Source of the DNA: Okeania sp. KiyG1
GTDB lineage: Bacteria; Cyanobacteriota; Cyanobacteriia; Cyanobacteriales; Microcoleaceae
NCBI RefSeq assembly: GCF_014132355.1
Contig: NZ_BLZO01000110.1
Coordinates: 1-64,000, forward strand
Reading direction: 5' to 3'
Length of the DNA: 64,000 bases
The position numbers and the translations under genes are program-made. Positions 31,801 through 38,913 of the stretch are shown piece after piece (within the stretch, counting starts at the first letter, position 1; each line of letters starts with the position of its first letter). The notes under the pieces were generated by a model. It was not told the origin of the DNA, searched no databases, and worked only from the letters and a program-made list of their open reading frames with translations.

Positions 31801-32350
31801 TCTCATTGCTGAGGAGGAGTCTACACCAACAGATGACAAACTAATTAATGGTGGGTCTGATTCTCCCTCATCTAAGCAAAAGAAAACTGATACTCCCATT
31901 GGTGAGGAGGAGTCTACACCAAAAGATGACAAACTATCTAATAATGAGTCTGACTCTCCCTCGTCTAAGCAAAAGAAAACTGATACTCTCATTGGTGAGG
32001 AGGAGTCTACACCAAAAGATGACAAACTACTTAATGGTGGGTCTGACTCTCCCTCGTCTAAGGAAAAGAAAACTGATACTCTCATTGGTGAGGAGGAGTC
32101 TACACCAAAAGATGACAAACTACTTAATGGTGGGTCTGACTCTCCCTCAGACAATACAGATGAGTTCCTACTTGCTGAAGACGACTTAACTTCTATCCCT
32201 GAAATTGAAGTTCAAGAGTTAACTACATCCAATCGTAATATGATTGAGGATGAGACCGCAACAGGTTCAAAGACTATTGAAACTAGCGATCGTGATAGTC
32301 AAGATCCTGTTTTAGCTGCCATAGATACGAATGAAATGGCACTGATTTGA
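22814..32350 (+). CDS. Giant RTX (hemolysin-type calcium-binding repeat) secreted protein
   Basis: 3178 residues. Residues 1-190 form an N-terminal domain with LLLEEVGHFVDYE, reminiscent of a zinc-protease HExxH-like helix but without the second histidine spacing I would need to call a protease. Residues 190-500 are acidic helical; 500-1110 are a beta-rich region. From about 1137 to 2680 come many GGxGxDxLx nonapeptides, which bind calcium after export. An RTX-type C-terminal segment (SDTFVLQQNAGYDSIYNF...) is followed by ten 31-residue tandem repeats (about 2796-3112) and a short acidic tail. There is no Sec signal; type I secretion is expected, but no transporter genes are near. Likely surface or extracellular. 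Confidence 0.93.
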   Translation: MNNTIVGTQFLSESEASALNSGLLSLEESLKLIATDGSLLPIFEVAFGKEFDREKAEDLRGKWEVENLEWLPKIDIRSAAEINGGNGAFAGANNTIYLATEYISQNVGNEGAIANLLLEEVGHFVDYEINQVDAAGDEGDIFAHLVQGVELNEQELQALKTEDDTKVVNIDGQQIQIEQNVNDLLDTVSGAITDILDGLEDAKTVVEGVTSGLKEYLTVIQAAVDNQIFTKLPILGDELQKSTDKAAKFLNDLNNDIIVQLEQLEDLVNLSSEQVKQVLFDALEQLNVLKSGIDITDIPTSVAEQIIAKFQSEINSNIAIPDALDTAISEALTSLNPEIFKGEIPTVDAVLEIAITEFSQELRGQFSGLLAEVLDEPLSIIRETFRDAIPTIDNIEQIPESLPQNILNSILNPPSGAEIKEVLQGAIEDGINQLGVAGENLLEDILSQLETKLVNPLAGLLDNVLEQPKQLIEEALEDLLGQDISIGNIANGFTFNIDLNQGKSLETSLASDIGFPGLGLTTDGKAKVDLGIDLNLGFGYTPDDGLFLDTSADKELDIGLNASLPGLEAQGEMGFLLLDVTDKGSQLNAGYSIDVQDPNSDGKLTLSEIGAAQFNINTEPSASADIKLNLVSKLGDSAALPKVGTDLNISWDFAENNAIPQVSFDDTTIFLGSFLSDFVKPIVEPVQAITEPIQTATDFLTKPIGILDRLNLGGPDHNLLGLANEFSDDPTIKNVVKALEAIDFIGDLSEIVNNISSDSGEVGINIGDVNLGDFDITSATSIAEAELSATEKSLAELEQEFNAFLEENPGNSSQFQAQTEFFSKKDSIDEFLSFPILDNPTSAIGLLTGQNVDFFEFQLPDFDFSFGIDGSFPIVGPIAVSFGGEIGAQLNLGFGYDSEGIKQWSETGYEFDEIEKIFDGFFVSDNRNGTEDLPELEVRGQLKAGVGLDVVIAKAEVNGGIEATIGVDLEDLGESGDDLGISDGKIRGSEFKAIFDSHPGCLFDIGGQLDAFLGYYARVGWPPFGKEWEGEFARTTLAEFGIETCPQQHPILANEGPESFGGGTLELNMGPRAELRLFIDTTDNGETFILKGSGNPNNDTITVNAIGYSQDYAGVNNIKANGGQLDDKIDVENIAIPVEFSGGEGDDDFSGGEADDVINGDSGNDRIFGRAGNDNLSGGSGEDIINAGEGNDNVSGGADNDELSGEAGIDNIDGGAGDDFIDGGADNDELYGDSNDSQAGNDIILGDEGDDRIYGRAGNDNISGGTGEDELDGGIGDDEILGDAGNDLLKGEAGNDNISGGEDVDVVSYESSPDAVVVNIDETQGYQNSGAIDDLEGNFNIDAATAQDGFGTEDSFNFTATRATYDEATNTVVEETIDVSGELENIIGSEFNDVLIGNEKDNDIDGNSGNDLVIGNAGNDNLDGEEGNDAVSYRRDPNAVEVNLATNTATDGFGNTDQILNIENVVGSNFNDNITGDNNANIVTAGAGADKVKGGAGDDELNGEAGNDLLTGEAGNDEIDGGDDVDTVNYDNSPNGVVVNIDETNTYSNDTSDASSLDLEPNSSIEARTISNRNSIVQRSGLLEVSNDASSPDLEPNFSIEAGTAQDGFGTTDILTNLENIIGSESNDVLIGNEKDNDIDGNSGNDLVIGNAGNDNFDGGAGTDVVSYLRDPNAVEVNLATNTATDGFDATDKIFNIENVVGSEFDDNITGDDEANIVTAEAGDDNVKGGAGDDQLYGQTDNDLLKGEAGNDLIDGGDQNDTVTYDNSPNGVVVNIDEQQDYKNPEGEQHTTIVTEKPIPTDTEPDFTIEKGTAQDGFDTKDILTNLENIIGSEFNDVLIGNEKDNRIEGLAGNDIMIGNSGDDTLDGGNDNDTTSYRRDPDAVNVNLEQNQANDGFGGTDQILNTENVIGSDFNDTVTGDQKDNIIHSGTGNDIIEARDGEDIIFGEEGKDHIKGEDGNDFIVGGKNADKLDGGNDNDTASYFTSESRVHVSLQQGKGWAGDSKKDTLKNIENLEGSEYEDLLIGDKQNNILSGLGGNDLIKAKGGNDLIDGGQGSDRLYGQNGNDTLEGQAGKDLLKGGAGKDQLDGGEGNDNLHGETGKDTLKGGAGNDNLKGGAGNDQLDGQAGNDNLEGETGHDTLKGQTGNDQLDGGEGNDQLEGGAGNDQLYGQAGKDNLKGQGGNDLLEGGTGNDKLAGGAGNDRNFGQQGKDNITGGAGNDLLKGGAGNDKLHGNQGNDQLFGEGGKDLLKGGTGNDNLRGGNNTDTLSGGEGDDYLNGEAGNDTLEGNEGNDRLYGENGDDELKGNTGRDYLDGGKGNDELQGNEDNDRIYGREGEDILKGGTGQDILDGGADDDFMYGEEGGDRLDGGEGEDYLDGGKGDDRLKGEAGDDHLLGKSGRDYLDGGEGEDILEGGKEADLLLGKEGDDYLEGGEGDDELDGGAGEDQLYGQDGNDTQAGGEGNDYLEGGEGDDELAGGEGKDELYGQDGKDDLSGEDGNDNLYGGEGDDELDGGKGNDLLSGEEGKDTLDSGDGDDYLDGGDGDDQLKAGGGEDQVYGKGGNDTLDAGVGHDYIEGGEGDDEITAGKGDDQAYGGAGSDNINGNAGNDLLDGEEGDDVIEGEEGDDYIVGGDGDDELSAGAGNDLLEGGEGKDSLHGNEGDNILDGGKGDDELHGGSGSDTFVLQQNAGYDSIYNFQVDDDFFELIDLTFEDLEIAEETESSDNAVISVLDSGEQLAFVEGVNADELTGFYFFPFSGSDEAEFETNAEELKTVLDVESDETVAQEEDITSEFVAGEKAIASNSSKEKKANTLIAEEDSTPTDDKLSNNESDSPSSQEKKANTLIAEEDSTPTDDKLSNNESDSPSSQEKKANTLIAEEDSTPTDDKLSNNESDSPSSKEKKTNTLIAEEDSTPTDDKLSNNESDSPSSQEKKTDTLIVEEESTPTDDKLSNNESDSPSSQEKKTDTLIVEEESTPTDDKLSNNESDSPSSQEKKANTLIAEEESTPTDDKLINGGSDSPSSKQKKTDTPIGEEESTPKDDKLSNNESDSPSSKQKKTDTLIGEEESTPKDDKLLNGGSDSPSSKEKKTDTLIGEEESTPKDDKLLNGGSDSPSDNTDEFLLAEDDLTSIPEIEVQELTTSNRNMIEDETATGSKTIETSDRDSQDPVLAAIDTNEMALI
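26226..30850 (+). repeat. RTX nonapeptide-coding repeat region
   Basis: A 27-bp-type periodicity coding for GGAGNDxLx repeats. From about 27.6 to 29.6 kb the codons are strongly C-ending (AAC, GAC, CTC), whereas before and after they are T- or G-ending (GAT, GGT). This change inside one repeat array suggests separate expansion or homogenisation events. Confidence 0.85.
31220..32150 (+). repeat. 93-bp tandem repeat, ten copies, within the RTX gene
   Basis: Each 93-bp unit codes for 31 residues of the type EKKANTLIAEEDSTPTDDKL plus SNNESDSPSSQ. Early units are nearly identical at DNA level; later ones drift (EEES, TPKDD, LNGG), showing the array grew at its 5' side most recently. Acidic and probably disordered. 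Confidence 0.9.
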
Positions 32351-32422
32351 CATACTTGGAGGAGTCATATCATGTCCGGTAGCATCGGTGTTTCTCAGTA
32401 TTCAGGACTTACGCACGGACAC

Positions 32423-32515
32423 TATAGTCATTCTGGTTTAGATTGAGACGAGTTTTTCTTGCTGTGAAAGGGTTTGAGCTGAAAAAGTGCCCCATTCTTA
32501 TTCAGAATAACTATA
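32423..32515 (+). repeat. TATAGTCATTC element, copy 1
   Basis: TATAGTCATTCTGGTT...TTCAGAATAACTATA. Inverted relative to the copy at 32950-33042, with which it shares ATTGAGAC, TTTCTTGC and AGCTGAAAAAG blocks. Confidence 0.7.
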
Positions 32516-32642
32516 TATCCACTGAGGGCGTTTTGCTCCGCAACATATAAAGCGAAGCTTTGCGGAGCGCAAATGCCATTTGCTTCGCATAACTATCGTT
32601 AACGCCCCTACATATGGCGTTTTTAAGGTGAAGCATGCGTAA

Positions 32643-32789
32643 TATCATGTCCGGATAATTAGTTATAAAAAAATTTTCTCCTTGTTCTCCTGTTCTTCTT
32701 CTTTCTTCCCTCTTTCCTCCTGAGTTCTGACTGCTGAACTCTGACTCCTCCGTAGTTATTTATTTATCACTGTTCAACCGGACATGATA
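32643..32789 (-). repeat. TATCATGTCCGG element, copy 2
   Basis: Inverted ends TATCATGTCCGG / CCGGACATGATA with TAA duplicated on both sides (32640-32642 and 32790-32792). The interior holds CTTCTTCTTTCTTCC and CTGACT repeats, reverse orientation relative to copy 1. Confidence 0.85.
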
Positions 32790-32821
32790 TAAGTCCTGTT
32801 TATGATTCTCTCTCCTCCTGA

Positions 32822-32912
32822 TATCAAATCCGCCTAATTGCACATAGATCCAATAACCTGATAATAAGCATTTTAAGCTATTGGTTGTGAGGTTATTTAA
32901 CCGGATTTGATA
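32822..32912 (+). repeat. TATCAAATCCG variant element, short copy
   Basis: TATCAAATCCG...CCGGATTTGATA with duplicated TGA (32819-32821, 32913-32915). The interior is ATTGCACATAGATCC... with no heptamers. Confidence 0.75.
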
Positions 32913-32949
32913 TGACTCCTAACTCCTCTTTACTTAACCAATCTATAAC

Positions 32950-33042
32950 TATAGCCATTCTGAATAAGACTGGAAAACTTTTTCAGCTAAAACTCTTTCA
33001 AGGCAAGAAACCCTTGTCTCAATCTTAACTGGAATGACTATA
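32950..33042 (-). repeat. TATAGTCATTC element, copy 2
   Basis: Reverse-complement copy of 32423-32515, with about three quarters of positions visibly shared. Confidence 0.7.
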
Positions 33043-33461
33043 TTTAACCGGATTTGATATTATTTATAACTATTGGTTGTGCAGAGCGTAAAGTGTGGGA
33101 TAAGTAAGTAGGGCAGGCCTATATAATCTAAAAGCACTGAGATTATATTGCCTTAGCGCATTTTTGTCGCGAAGGGGGTGCAAATTTTTCAGCCTTTAAG
33201 ACTAAAAAGTTAGGACGGGTGAGAGACACTTCCCAAAAAGATACAGGTACAATTATTCCTCCTACTTTCGAGCGTCTTCCCACAGGAACCAACTTCCCAC
33301 CCTCCCTACACTTCCTTGACGCATTACCTAACTATTTAACAAGAAATTATATAAATTATACACTCAACTCACACCAACAAAAATTCAGCTAATCAATATA
33401 GAACTCCTAACCGTATCTTTTTACGCGGTATGTGCTTTTGGATGTCCGACCCGAGGACTGA

Positions 33462-33595
33462 TATCAAATCCGGTAGCATCGGTATAAATTAGATGGGGAG
33501 ATGGGGAGATGGGGAGATGGGGGGATGGGGGATGGGGGATGGGGGGATGGTTGAAGATGGAACATTTTTTTATACCGAATTAAACGGATTTGATA
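33462..33595 (+). repeat. TATCAAATCCGG variant element with G-rich core
   Basis: TATCAAATCCGG...CGGATTTGATA with duplicated TGA (33459-33461, 33596-33598). The core is a GGGGAGAT/GGGGGAT array at 33491-33549 that could fold as a G-quadruplex. Confidence 0.8.
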
Positions 33596-33679
33596 TGAGG
33601 ACTGAAGACAGAAATTCAGGAACGAGAATAGGGGAAAAAGGTTGAAATTTGCTCCCATCTCTCCACACCTCCCACACCT

Positions 33680-33815
33680 CCCACACTCCCCTCCTGGGAG
33701 GGGTTAGGGGTGGGTCCCCACACCTCCCACATTCCCCTCCTGGGAGGGGTTAGGGGTGGGTCCCCACACCTCCCACATTCCCCTCCTGGGAGGGGTTAGG
33801 GGTGGGTCCCCACCC
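33680..33815 (+). repeat. 46-bp GC-rich tandem repeat, three copies
   Basis: CTCCTGGGAG occurs at 33691, 33737 and 33783, a 46-bp period. Each unit has the stem CCCCTC/GAGGGG followed by TTAGGGGTGGG. Confidence 0.85.
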
Positions 33816-33895
33816 TTCCCACACTCTCCCTCTATTTTTAAATAGATCCACTCAGGGGTTCTATAATGCTTTCAAGCACCTCCACCACAAAACTA

Positions 33896-34264
33896 CTATT
33901 TTTCACTTTCCAACCATTGCTCCCCTAACTGCTGGAGAGCCATCATCACTGGTTGCACTTCTAATCCTTTATCAGTCAAAGAATACTCAACATGGGGAGG
34001 CACTTCCGGAAATACCCGTCTTGCTAACAAACCGTGCCTCTCTAACTCCCTCAGTCTTAAAGTCAGTGTTTTCGAGCTAATTCCCGGTAGTGCTTCTAAT
34101 AATTCGTGAGTTCGGCGATCGCTCTTCAATAACTCTTGCACAATCAATACCGACCACTTACTCCCCAATATTCCCAACACAAACTGAATTGGACAATTTT
34201 TGCTTAAACACAAAGCATCCAGTATTTTAACATCTGATTCGACATTTTTCTGTTTTACTTTCAT
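33896..34264 (-). CDS. HxlR-family winged-helix transcriptional regulator
   Basis: 122 residues with the HxlR pattern: CPIQFVLGILGSKWSVLIVQEL, then LEALPGISSKTLTLRLRELE (recognition helix region) and PEVPPHVEYSLTDKG (wing). The N-terminal cysteines (CLSKNCP) could make it redox- or electrophile-sensitive, as for some family members. It is divergent from ppsA, with 340 bases between the starts; a role in controlling a neighbouring gene is possible but not shown. Confidence 0.92.
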   Translation of the reverse strand: MKVKQKNVESDVKILDALCLSKNCPIQFVLGILGSKWSVLIVQELLKSDRRTHELLEALPGISSKTLTLRLRELERHGLLARRVFPEVPPHVEYSLTDKGLEVQPVMMALQQLGEQWLESEK

Positions 34265-34604
34265 TTTATTTTAACTATTAAATATTAATCTTTCTTTAAT
34301 AATAACCTTTTCAACTGAAAAAACACAATTTTTTACTTTCTGTAACTAAAGGATTTTTCAGAGCCTATCTTGCAATTATATTGGGAATTCATAAAATATA
34401 AATGGAGGAGCAAAATCCTCCTCTAACCAAAATATCCAGGATGTATATATGAATAAATCAATTTACTTATGGAGTTTAACTATTAGGGATCGATAAACTT
34501 GTTTTCTTTACATCCCATAAATAAAGCCTTTTTTTACATTTTTACAAAAAGTAAACAAAAATAAATAAAAAAATCTGACTTCACAAAATAGCAGAAATAA
34601 AAAA
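34265..34604. other. Divergent intergenic region, HxlR / ppsA
   Basis: 340 AT-rich bases between divergent genes, without recognisable repeats or a gene. Both promoters must lie here; I cannot point to a certain operator. Confidence 0.5.
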
Positions 34605-37160
34605 ATGGAGTATAAAACTATGGTGAACCTATTAGGTCAAAAAAGCCAATCAAATGTAGATAAAGAAACAGCTTTTATTCTCTGGTTTGAAGAAGTAGGA
34701 ATTGACGATATCCCATTAGTTGGAGGAAAAAACGCATCCCTAGGAGAAATGATTCAACAGCTAACTCCTAAAGGTGTAAACGTTCCCAATGGATTCGCCA
34801 CAACAGCCTACGCATATCGGTATTTTGTCAAAAAAGCAGGCTTAGAGAAAAAACTACGAAAACTATTTGCTGACCTAGATGTAGAAGATGTCAGGAATTT
34901 ACGGCAACGAGGCAAACAAGCTCGCACCCTCATCCTCGACACCCCATTCCCAGAAGAATTAGAAACAGCCATCGTCACAGCATATCACCAAATGTGCGAC
35001 CGCTACGGCACTTCTGCTGAATATTGTGACACACTAGAAGGCAACTCCAAACAAGAATGCGAGCATTACACCAAAGAAGTAGACGTAGCAGTACGTTCCA
35101 GCGCCACTGCCGAAGACCTACCCGATGCAAGTTTCGCCGGACAACAGGAAACATACCTCAACATTTACGGTGATGAAGCAGTATTAGAAGCTTGCCATAA
35201 ATGTTTCGCCTCCATATTCACAGACCGCGCCATCTCCTACCGCACCATCAAAGGTTTCGACCACTTCGACATTGCTTTATCAGTAGGGGTGCAAAAAATG
35301 GTACGTTCAGACCTCGCCTCCTCCGGTGTAATGTTTTCCATCGACACCGAAACCGGATTCAAAAACGCCGCCCTGGTAACAGCAGCTTATGGTTTAGGTG
35401 AAAATGTCGTCCAAGGCGCAGTAAACCCAGACGAATACTTCGTTTTCAAACCCACCCTTCAACAAGGTTTCCGCCCAATATTGGAAAAACGCCTTGGTAC
35501 AAAAGAACTAAAGATGATTTACGACATAGGCGGTTCCAAACTTACTAAAAATGTCTCAGTGCCAGTTTCCGAACGAGAAAAATTTTGCATTAATGACGAC
35601 GAAATCTTACAACTGGCAAAATGGGCCTGTGTTATTGAAGAACATTATTCTGAAGTACGCGACCACTATACCCCAATGGATATTGAATGGGCAAAAGACG
35701 GTCTCACTGGGGAACTGTTCATCGTGCAAGCGCGCCCAGAAACAGTACAATCTCAAAAATCTGGAAGTATTCTCCGTAACTTTCAACTCAACGGTAGCAG
35801 CAACGTATTAGTTCGCGGTCGCGCCGTTGGAGAAATGATTGGGCAAGGTCAAGCTCGTGTCATTCTTGACGTGCATAAAATTGAGGAATTTCTGCAAGGG
35901 GAGGTATTGGTAACTAACAAAACTGACCCTGACTGGGAACCTATTATGAAAAAGGCTAGCGCTATAGTTACTAACCAAGGCGGGCGCACTTGTCATGCTG
36001 CTATTATTGCGCGAGAGATGGGTATTCCGGCAATAGTTGGTTGCGGTGATGCGACTAAACATTTGACTACAGGTCAGGAAGTTACTGTTTGTTGTGCTGA
36101 GGGTGAAGAAGGTAAGGTTTATCAGGGTATGGTGCCATTTGAAGTACAGGAAACTTTATTGGGTGACTTGCCCAATACTCGCACCAAGATTTTGATGAAT
36201 GTTGGTAACCCAGAGGAAGCTTTTGGTTTGTCTTCTATTCCTTGTGATGGGGTGGGGTTAGCACGGTTGGAGTTTATTATTGCTAATCATATTAAAGCTC
36301 ACCCATTAGCTTTAATTCACTATGATGAGTTGCAAGATCCGTTAGTGAAACGGGAAATTGGTAATTTGGCTGCGCTGTACGAATATAAACCCAATTTCTT
36401 TGTGGATAAACTGGCGCAAGGTGTGGGTACTATCGCTGCTGCTTTTTATCCAAATCCTGTAGTGGTAAGGATGAGTGATTTTAAAAGTAATGAATATGCC
36501 AACCTTTTGGGCGGTCGTCAGTTTGAACCAGGGGAAGAAAATCCCATGATTGGTTGGCGAGGTGCGTCTCGTTATTACGATCCGAAATATCGCGATGCTT
36601 ATGCTTTGGAGTGTAAGGCGTTGAAGCGGGTACGGGATGAAATGGGTTTGACTAATGTAATTCCGATGATTCCGTTTTGTCGGACTCCTGATGAAGGTCG
36701 CAAAGTATTAGCGGAGATGGAGAAAAATGGTTTGAAGCGGGGCGAGAATGGGTTGCAGGTGTATGTGATGTGTGAGTTGCCCAGTAATGTGATTTTTGCC
36801 GACGAGTTTGCTCAAGTATTTGATGGTTTTTCTATCGGTTCTAATGATTTGACTCAGTTGACTTTGGGTTTAGACCGAGATTCGGCGTTAGTGGCGCATA
36901 TTTTTGACGAACGGAATGAGGCAGTACGTCGGATGGTGAAAATTGCCATTAAAGCTGCTAAGAAATATGGTCGCAAGATTGGTATTTGCGGTCAGGCACC
37001 GAGTGATTATCCAGAGTTTGCCAGGTTTTTGGTTGAGGAAGGTATTGACTCGTTGAGTTTAAATCCTGATTCGTTGTTGAAGACTCTGTTGGATATTGGC
37101 AAGATGGAGGAGTCTGGTTCAGTGATGGATGATATTATGGATGTTGCGAGGGCGAAATAG
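34605..37160 (+). CDS. ppsA: Phosphoenolpyruvate synthase (pyruvate, water dikinase)
   Basis: Converts pyruvate, ATP and water to PEP, AMP and phosphate, the gluconeogenic entry. 851 residues. The ATP-grasp N-terminal domain starts LVGGKNASLGEM and includes VAVRSSATAEDLPDASFAGQ. The phosphohistidine domain has GGRTCHAAIIARE with His464. The TIM-barrel C-terminal domain has SIGSNDLTQLTLGLDRDS and GICGQAPSDYP with Cys795. All catalytic residues are present and length is normal. In-frame starts at 34605 and 34620 both exist; MVNLLGQ could be the real start. Codon choice shifts within the gene from C/A-ending to T/G-ending near 35.8 kb. A small element sits 5 bases after the stop. Confidence 0.96.
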   Translation: MEYKTMVNLLGQKSQSNVDKETAFILWFEEVGIDDIPLVGGKNASLGEMIQQLTPKGVNVPNGFATTAYAYRYFVKKAGLEKKLRKLFADLDVEDVRNLRQRGKQARTLILDTPFPEELETAIVTAYHQMCDRYGTSAEYCDTLEGNSKQECEHYTKEVDVAVRSSATAEDLPDASFAGQQETYLNIYGDEAVLEACHKCFASIFTDRAISYRTIKGFDHFDIALSVGVQKMVRSDLASSGVMFSIDTETGFKNAALVTAAYGLGENVVQGAVNPDEYFVFKPTLQQGFRPILEKRLGTKELKMIYDIGGSKLTKNVSVPVSEREKFCINDDEILQLAKWACVIEEHYSEVRDHYTPMDIEWAKDGLTGELFIVQARPETVQSQKSGSILRNFQLNGSSNVLVRGRAVGEMIGQGQARVILDVHKIEEFLQGEVLVTNKTDPDWEPIMKKASAIVTNQGGRTCHAAIIAREMGIPAIVGCGDATKHLTTGQEVTVCCAEGEEGKVYQGMVPFEVQETLLGDLPNTRTKILMNVGNPEEAFGLSSIPCDGVGLARLEFIIANHIKAHPLALIHYDELQDPLVKREIGNLAALYEYKPNFFVDKLAQGVGTIAAAFYPNPVVVRMSDFKSNEYANLLGGRQFEPGEENPMIGWRGASRYYDPKYRDAYALECKALKRVRDEMGLTNVIPMIPFCRTPDEGRKVLAEMEKNGLKRGENGLQVYVMCELPSNVIFADEFAQVFDGFSIGSNDLTQLTLGLDRDSALVAHIFDERNEAVRRMVKIAIKAAKKYGRKIGICGQAPSDYPEFARFLVEEGIDSLSLNPDSLLKTLLDIGKMEESGSVMDDIMDVARAK

Positions 37161-37165
37161 TTTTA

Positions 37166-37327
37166 TATCATGTCCGAACGCAATCGTTTGTGTAAACCCA
37201 AGGGTGAATATCTACAGGAAATTTAGGTTTTTTTCTGGCTCAATAGTCTTCTTCCCTCTTCCCTCTTCCTTCTTTCTTCTTCCTTCTTCACCTTTGCTAT
37301 ACAATACCGATGCTACCGGACATGATA
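37166..37327 (+). repeat. TATCATGTCC element, copy 3, directly after ppsA
   Basis: Ends TATCATGTCCGA / ACCGGACATGATA with TTA duplicated (37163-37165, 37328-37330). It begins 5 bases after the ppsA stop, so it probably carries or replaces the transcription end. Interior CTTCCCTCTTCC repeats. Confidence 0.8.
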
Positions 37328-37429
37328 TTAGGTTGTTAAAGACAGAGACTCTTTAACATTTCCACAGTTAGAGCAAGTCTTAGAACTAGGAAACCATCTG
37401 TCAACAATGATTAGCTCAGAACCGTATAA

Positions 37430-37602
37430 TATCATGTCCGGTTGAATACTTATAATTAAGATAGTAGGGGAGCGGGTAGGGACGCCCTTATGCAACGTCC
37501 GTATGGGGAGTAGGGGAGTAGGGGAGTAGGGAAAATAGAAAGATTTACTGTTGAAGCACTCATGATAAGTTTTTTCCAGATCGCTCTTATCCGGACATGA
37601 TA
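37430..37602 (+). repeat. TATCATGTCCGG element, copy 4, inside a TnpB gene
   Basis: Ends TATCATGTCCGG / CCGGACATGATA, duplicated TAA at 37427-37429 and 37603-37605. Removing the element and one TAA restores the TnpB frame as TGT GAG TTA TAC GGT TCT (CELYGS) on the minus strand. The core has GGGGAGTA octamers. Confidence 0.85.
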
Positions 37603-38135
37603 TAACTCACACTTGTACTCGCGCCTGTCTACGAAACTCGTAAAAACCCATATCGGCAACAGCTGCCGCTAGCTTGTGATTTGCCATCATTCCTGATACA
37701 TTTAAGTCTTCACCCACCCCTCTAGCTCCCCTCCCGGGAGGGGATGGGGGTGGGTTGTGGTTTTTAGCCAAGTAAGTAGTTAGCTTGTGCAGTGTATCTT
37801 TTCTCATGTTGCCTATGCATGCTATGTACTTTAGCTATCTTGAGTTGAGCCTTTTTCCAATTGCTAGAGAACTTAGTTTTATGGCGGTTTAGATATTGCA
37901 ACCGAGAAAGTTTTGCTTCAAACTTTCTGTAAGACTTAGCACCAACAAAAACTTTTCCAGTTGAGAGTGTAGCTAGAGATTTTACACCTAAATCTACACC
38001 AACTACATCTACTGATTTTTCAGTATTTTGAGGTATAGTTTCTACGTTAAAGCTCACAAACCAACGGCAAGATTTTCTACTAATAGTTACAGACTTGGGG
38101 TTAATATTATCAGGTAAGAACTCAAAAGTTTTTAC

Positions 38136-38422
38136 CGAATTATTAATTATTAATTATTAATTATTAATTATTAATTATTAAATAATTCTGGTTTAAAGCC
38201 TCCCCTTTTAAGGGGAAAAAGCGGTCGTTTGCGGAGCATTCCGTAGGATGGGATGGCGTTTTGCTCCGCAACATATAAAGCGGAGCGGCTCTGATAAGAG
38301 CGGGTCCCCTCGCCATATCCAATCGACCAAGAGAAGAAATAATATTTCCTTATATTCAATTCCGTAACGGTTAAAACCCGAGGTAATTATCAATTATCCA
38401 TTATCAATTATCAATTAATGAA
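38136..38422 (+). repeat. Palindromic CGAA...TGAA element, copy 2, inside a TnpB gene
   Basis: TTAC (38132-38135) then CGAATTATTAATT..., ending CAATTAATGAA at 38422. Joining TTTTTAC to CCATCCAATTATAGG restores the TnpB frame as LPIIGWVKTFEF on the minus strand. TTAATTA heptamers are near 38140-38178. The interior holds an extra GGAGCATTCCGTAGG / GGAGCGGCTCTGATAAGAGCG segment. Confidence 0.85.
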
Positions 38423-38631
38423 CCATCCAATTATAGGTAGTTTTATACGATTAAAATCTACTGTAATTGAGCCATCAAGAGTAAAGCTATCATCCCTACC
38501 TTTTTTCTTAAACTTAGGCTGACTAGACACTTTGGTAAAGCAGCGTTTCCAAGAAGTTGAAAATATATTAAAGCTACAAAATTATCTCCTAGACTTAGCG
38601 ATCGCTCAATCTCGCAACCAGGAAGCTTTTA

Positions 38632-38777
<146 letters not shown>

Positions 38778-38913
38778 TTACTATCAAAGCAAAAATTATA
38801 AACAGAAAAAATCAAAAGGAATGTCAAAGAAATTCCTGAAGCAATCTCATAGATATCCTACAGTTGAAGAGATTGCTTCGGGGTATCAATTTTTTCTGAA
38901 TTCCCTACCTCTA

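Larger units (their letters stand above)
32351..33895. other. Large repeat cluster without genes
   Basis: It holds one isolated TATCATGTCCGG end (32368), two inverted copies of a TATAGTCATTC element (32423-32515 and 32950-33042), elements at 32643-32789, 32822-32912 and 33462-33595, a G-rich tract (33491-33549), and three 46-bp GC-rich units (33680-33815). The last resemble a dispersed CCCCTCCTGGGAGGGG hairpin repeat also seen near 37720, 53120 and 20040. No coding sequence is supported. Confidence 0.75.
37331..38575 (-). pseudogene. tnpB: TnpB pseudogene (family D) carrying three inserted repeats
   Basis: The minus-strand pieces read as one TnpB: RCFTKVSSQPKFKKKGRDD...LPIIGW (about 38425-38555), interrupted by the palindromic element 38136-38422, then VKTFEFLPDN...VGVDLGVKSLATLSTG (RuvC-I), KAQLKIAKVH, a stretch LTTYLAKNH-NPPPSPPGRGARGVG-EDLNVSGM with a GC-rich insertion at about 37711-37757 next to the RuvC-II glutamate, then RVQV..., the element 37430-37602, and GSELIIVDRWFPSSKTCSNCG near 37340-37425. 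A frame change near 37800 separates two of the pieces. It is the same family as 44213-45276. It is dead, but it records three insertion events. Confidence 0.8.
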
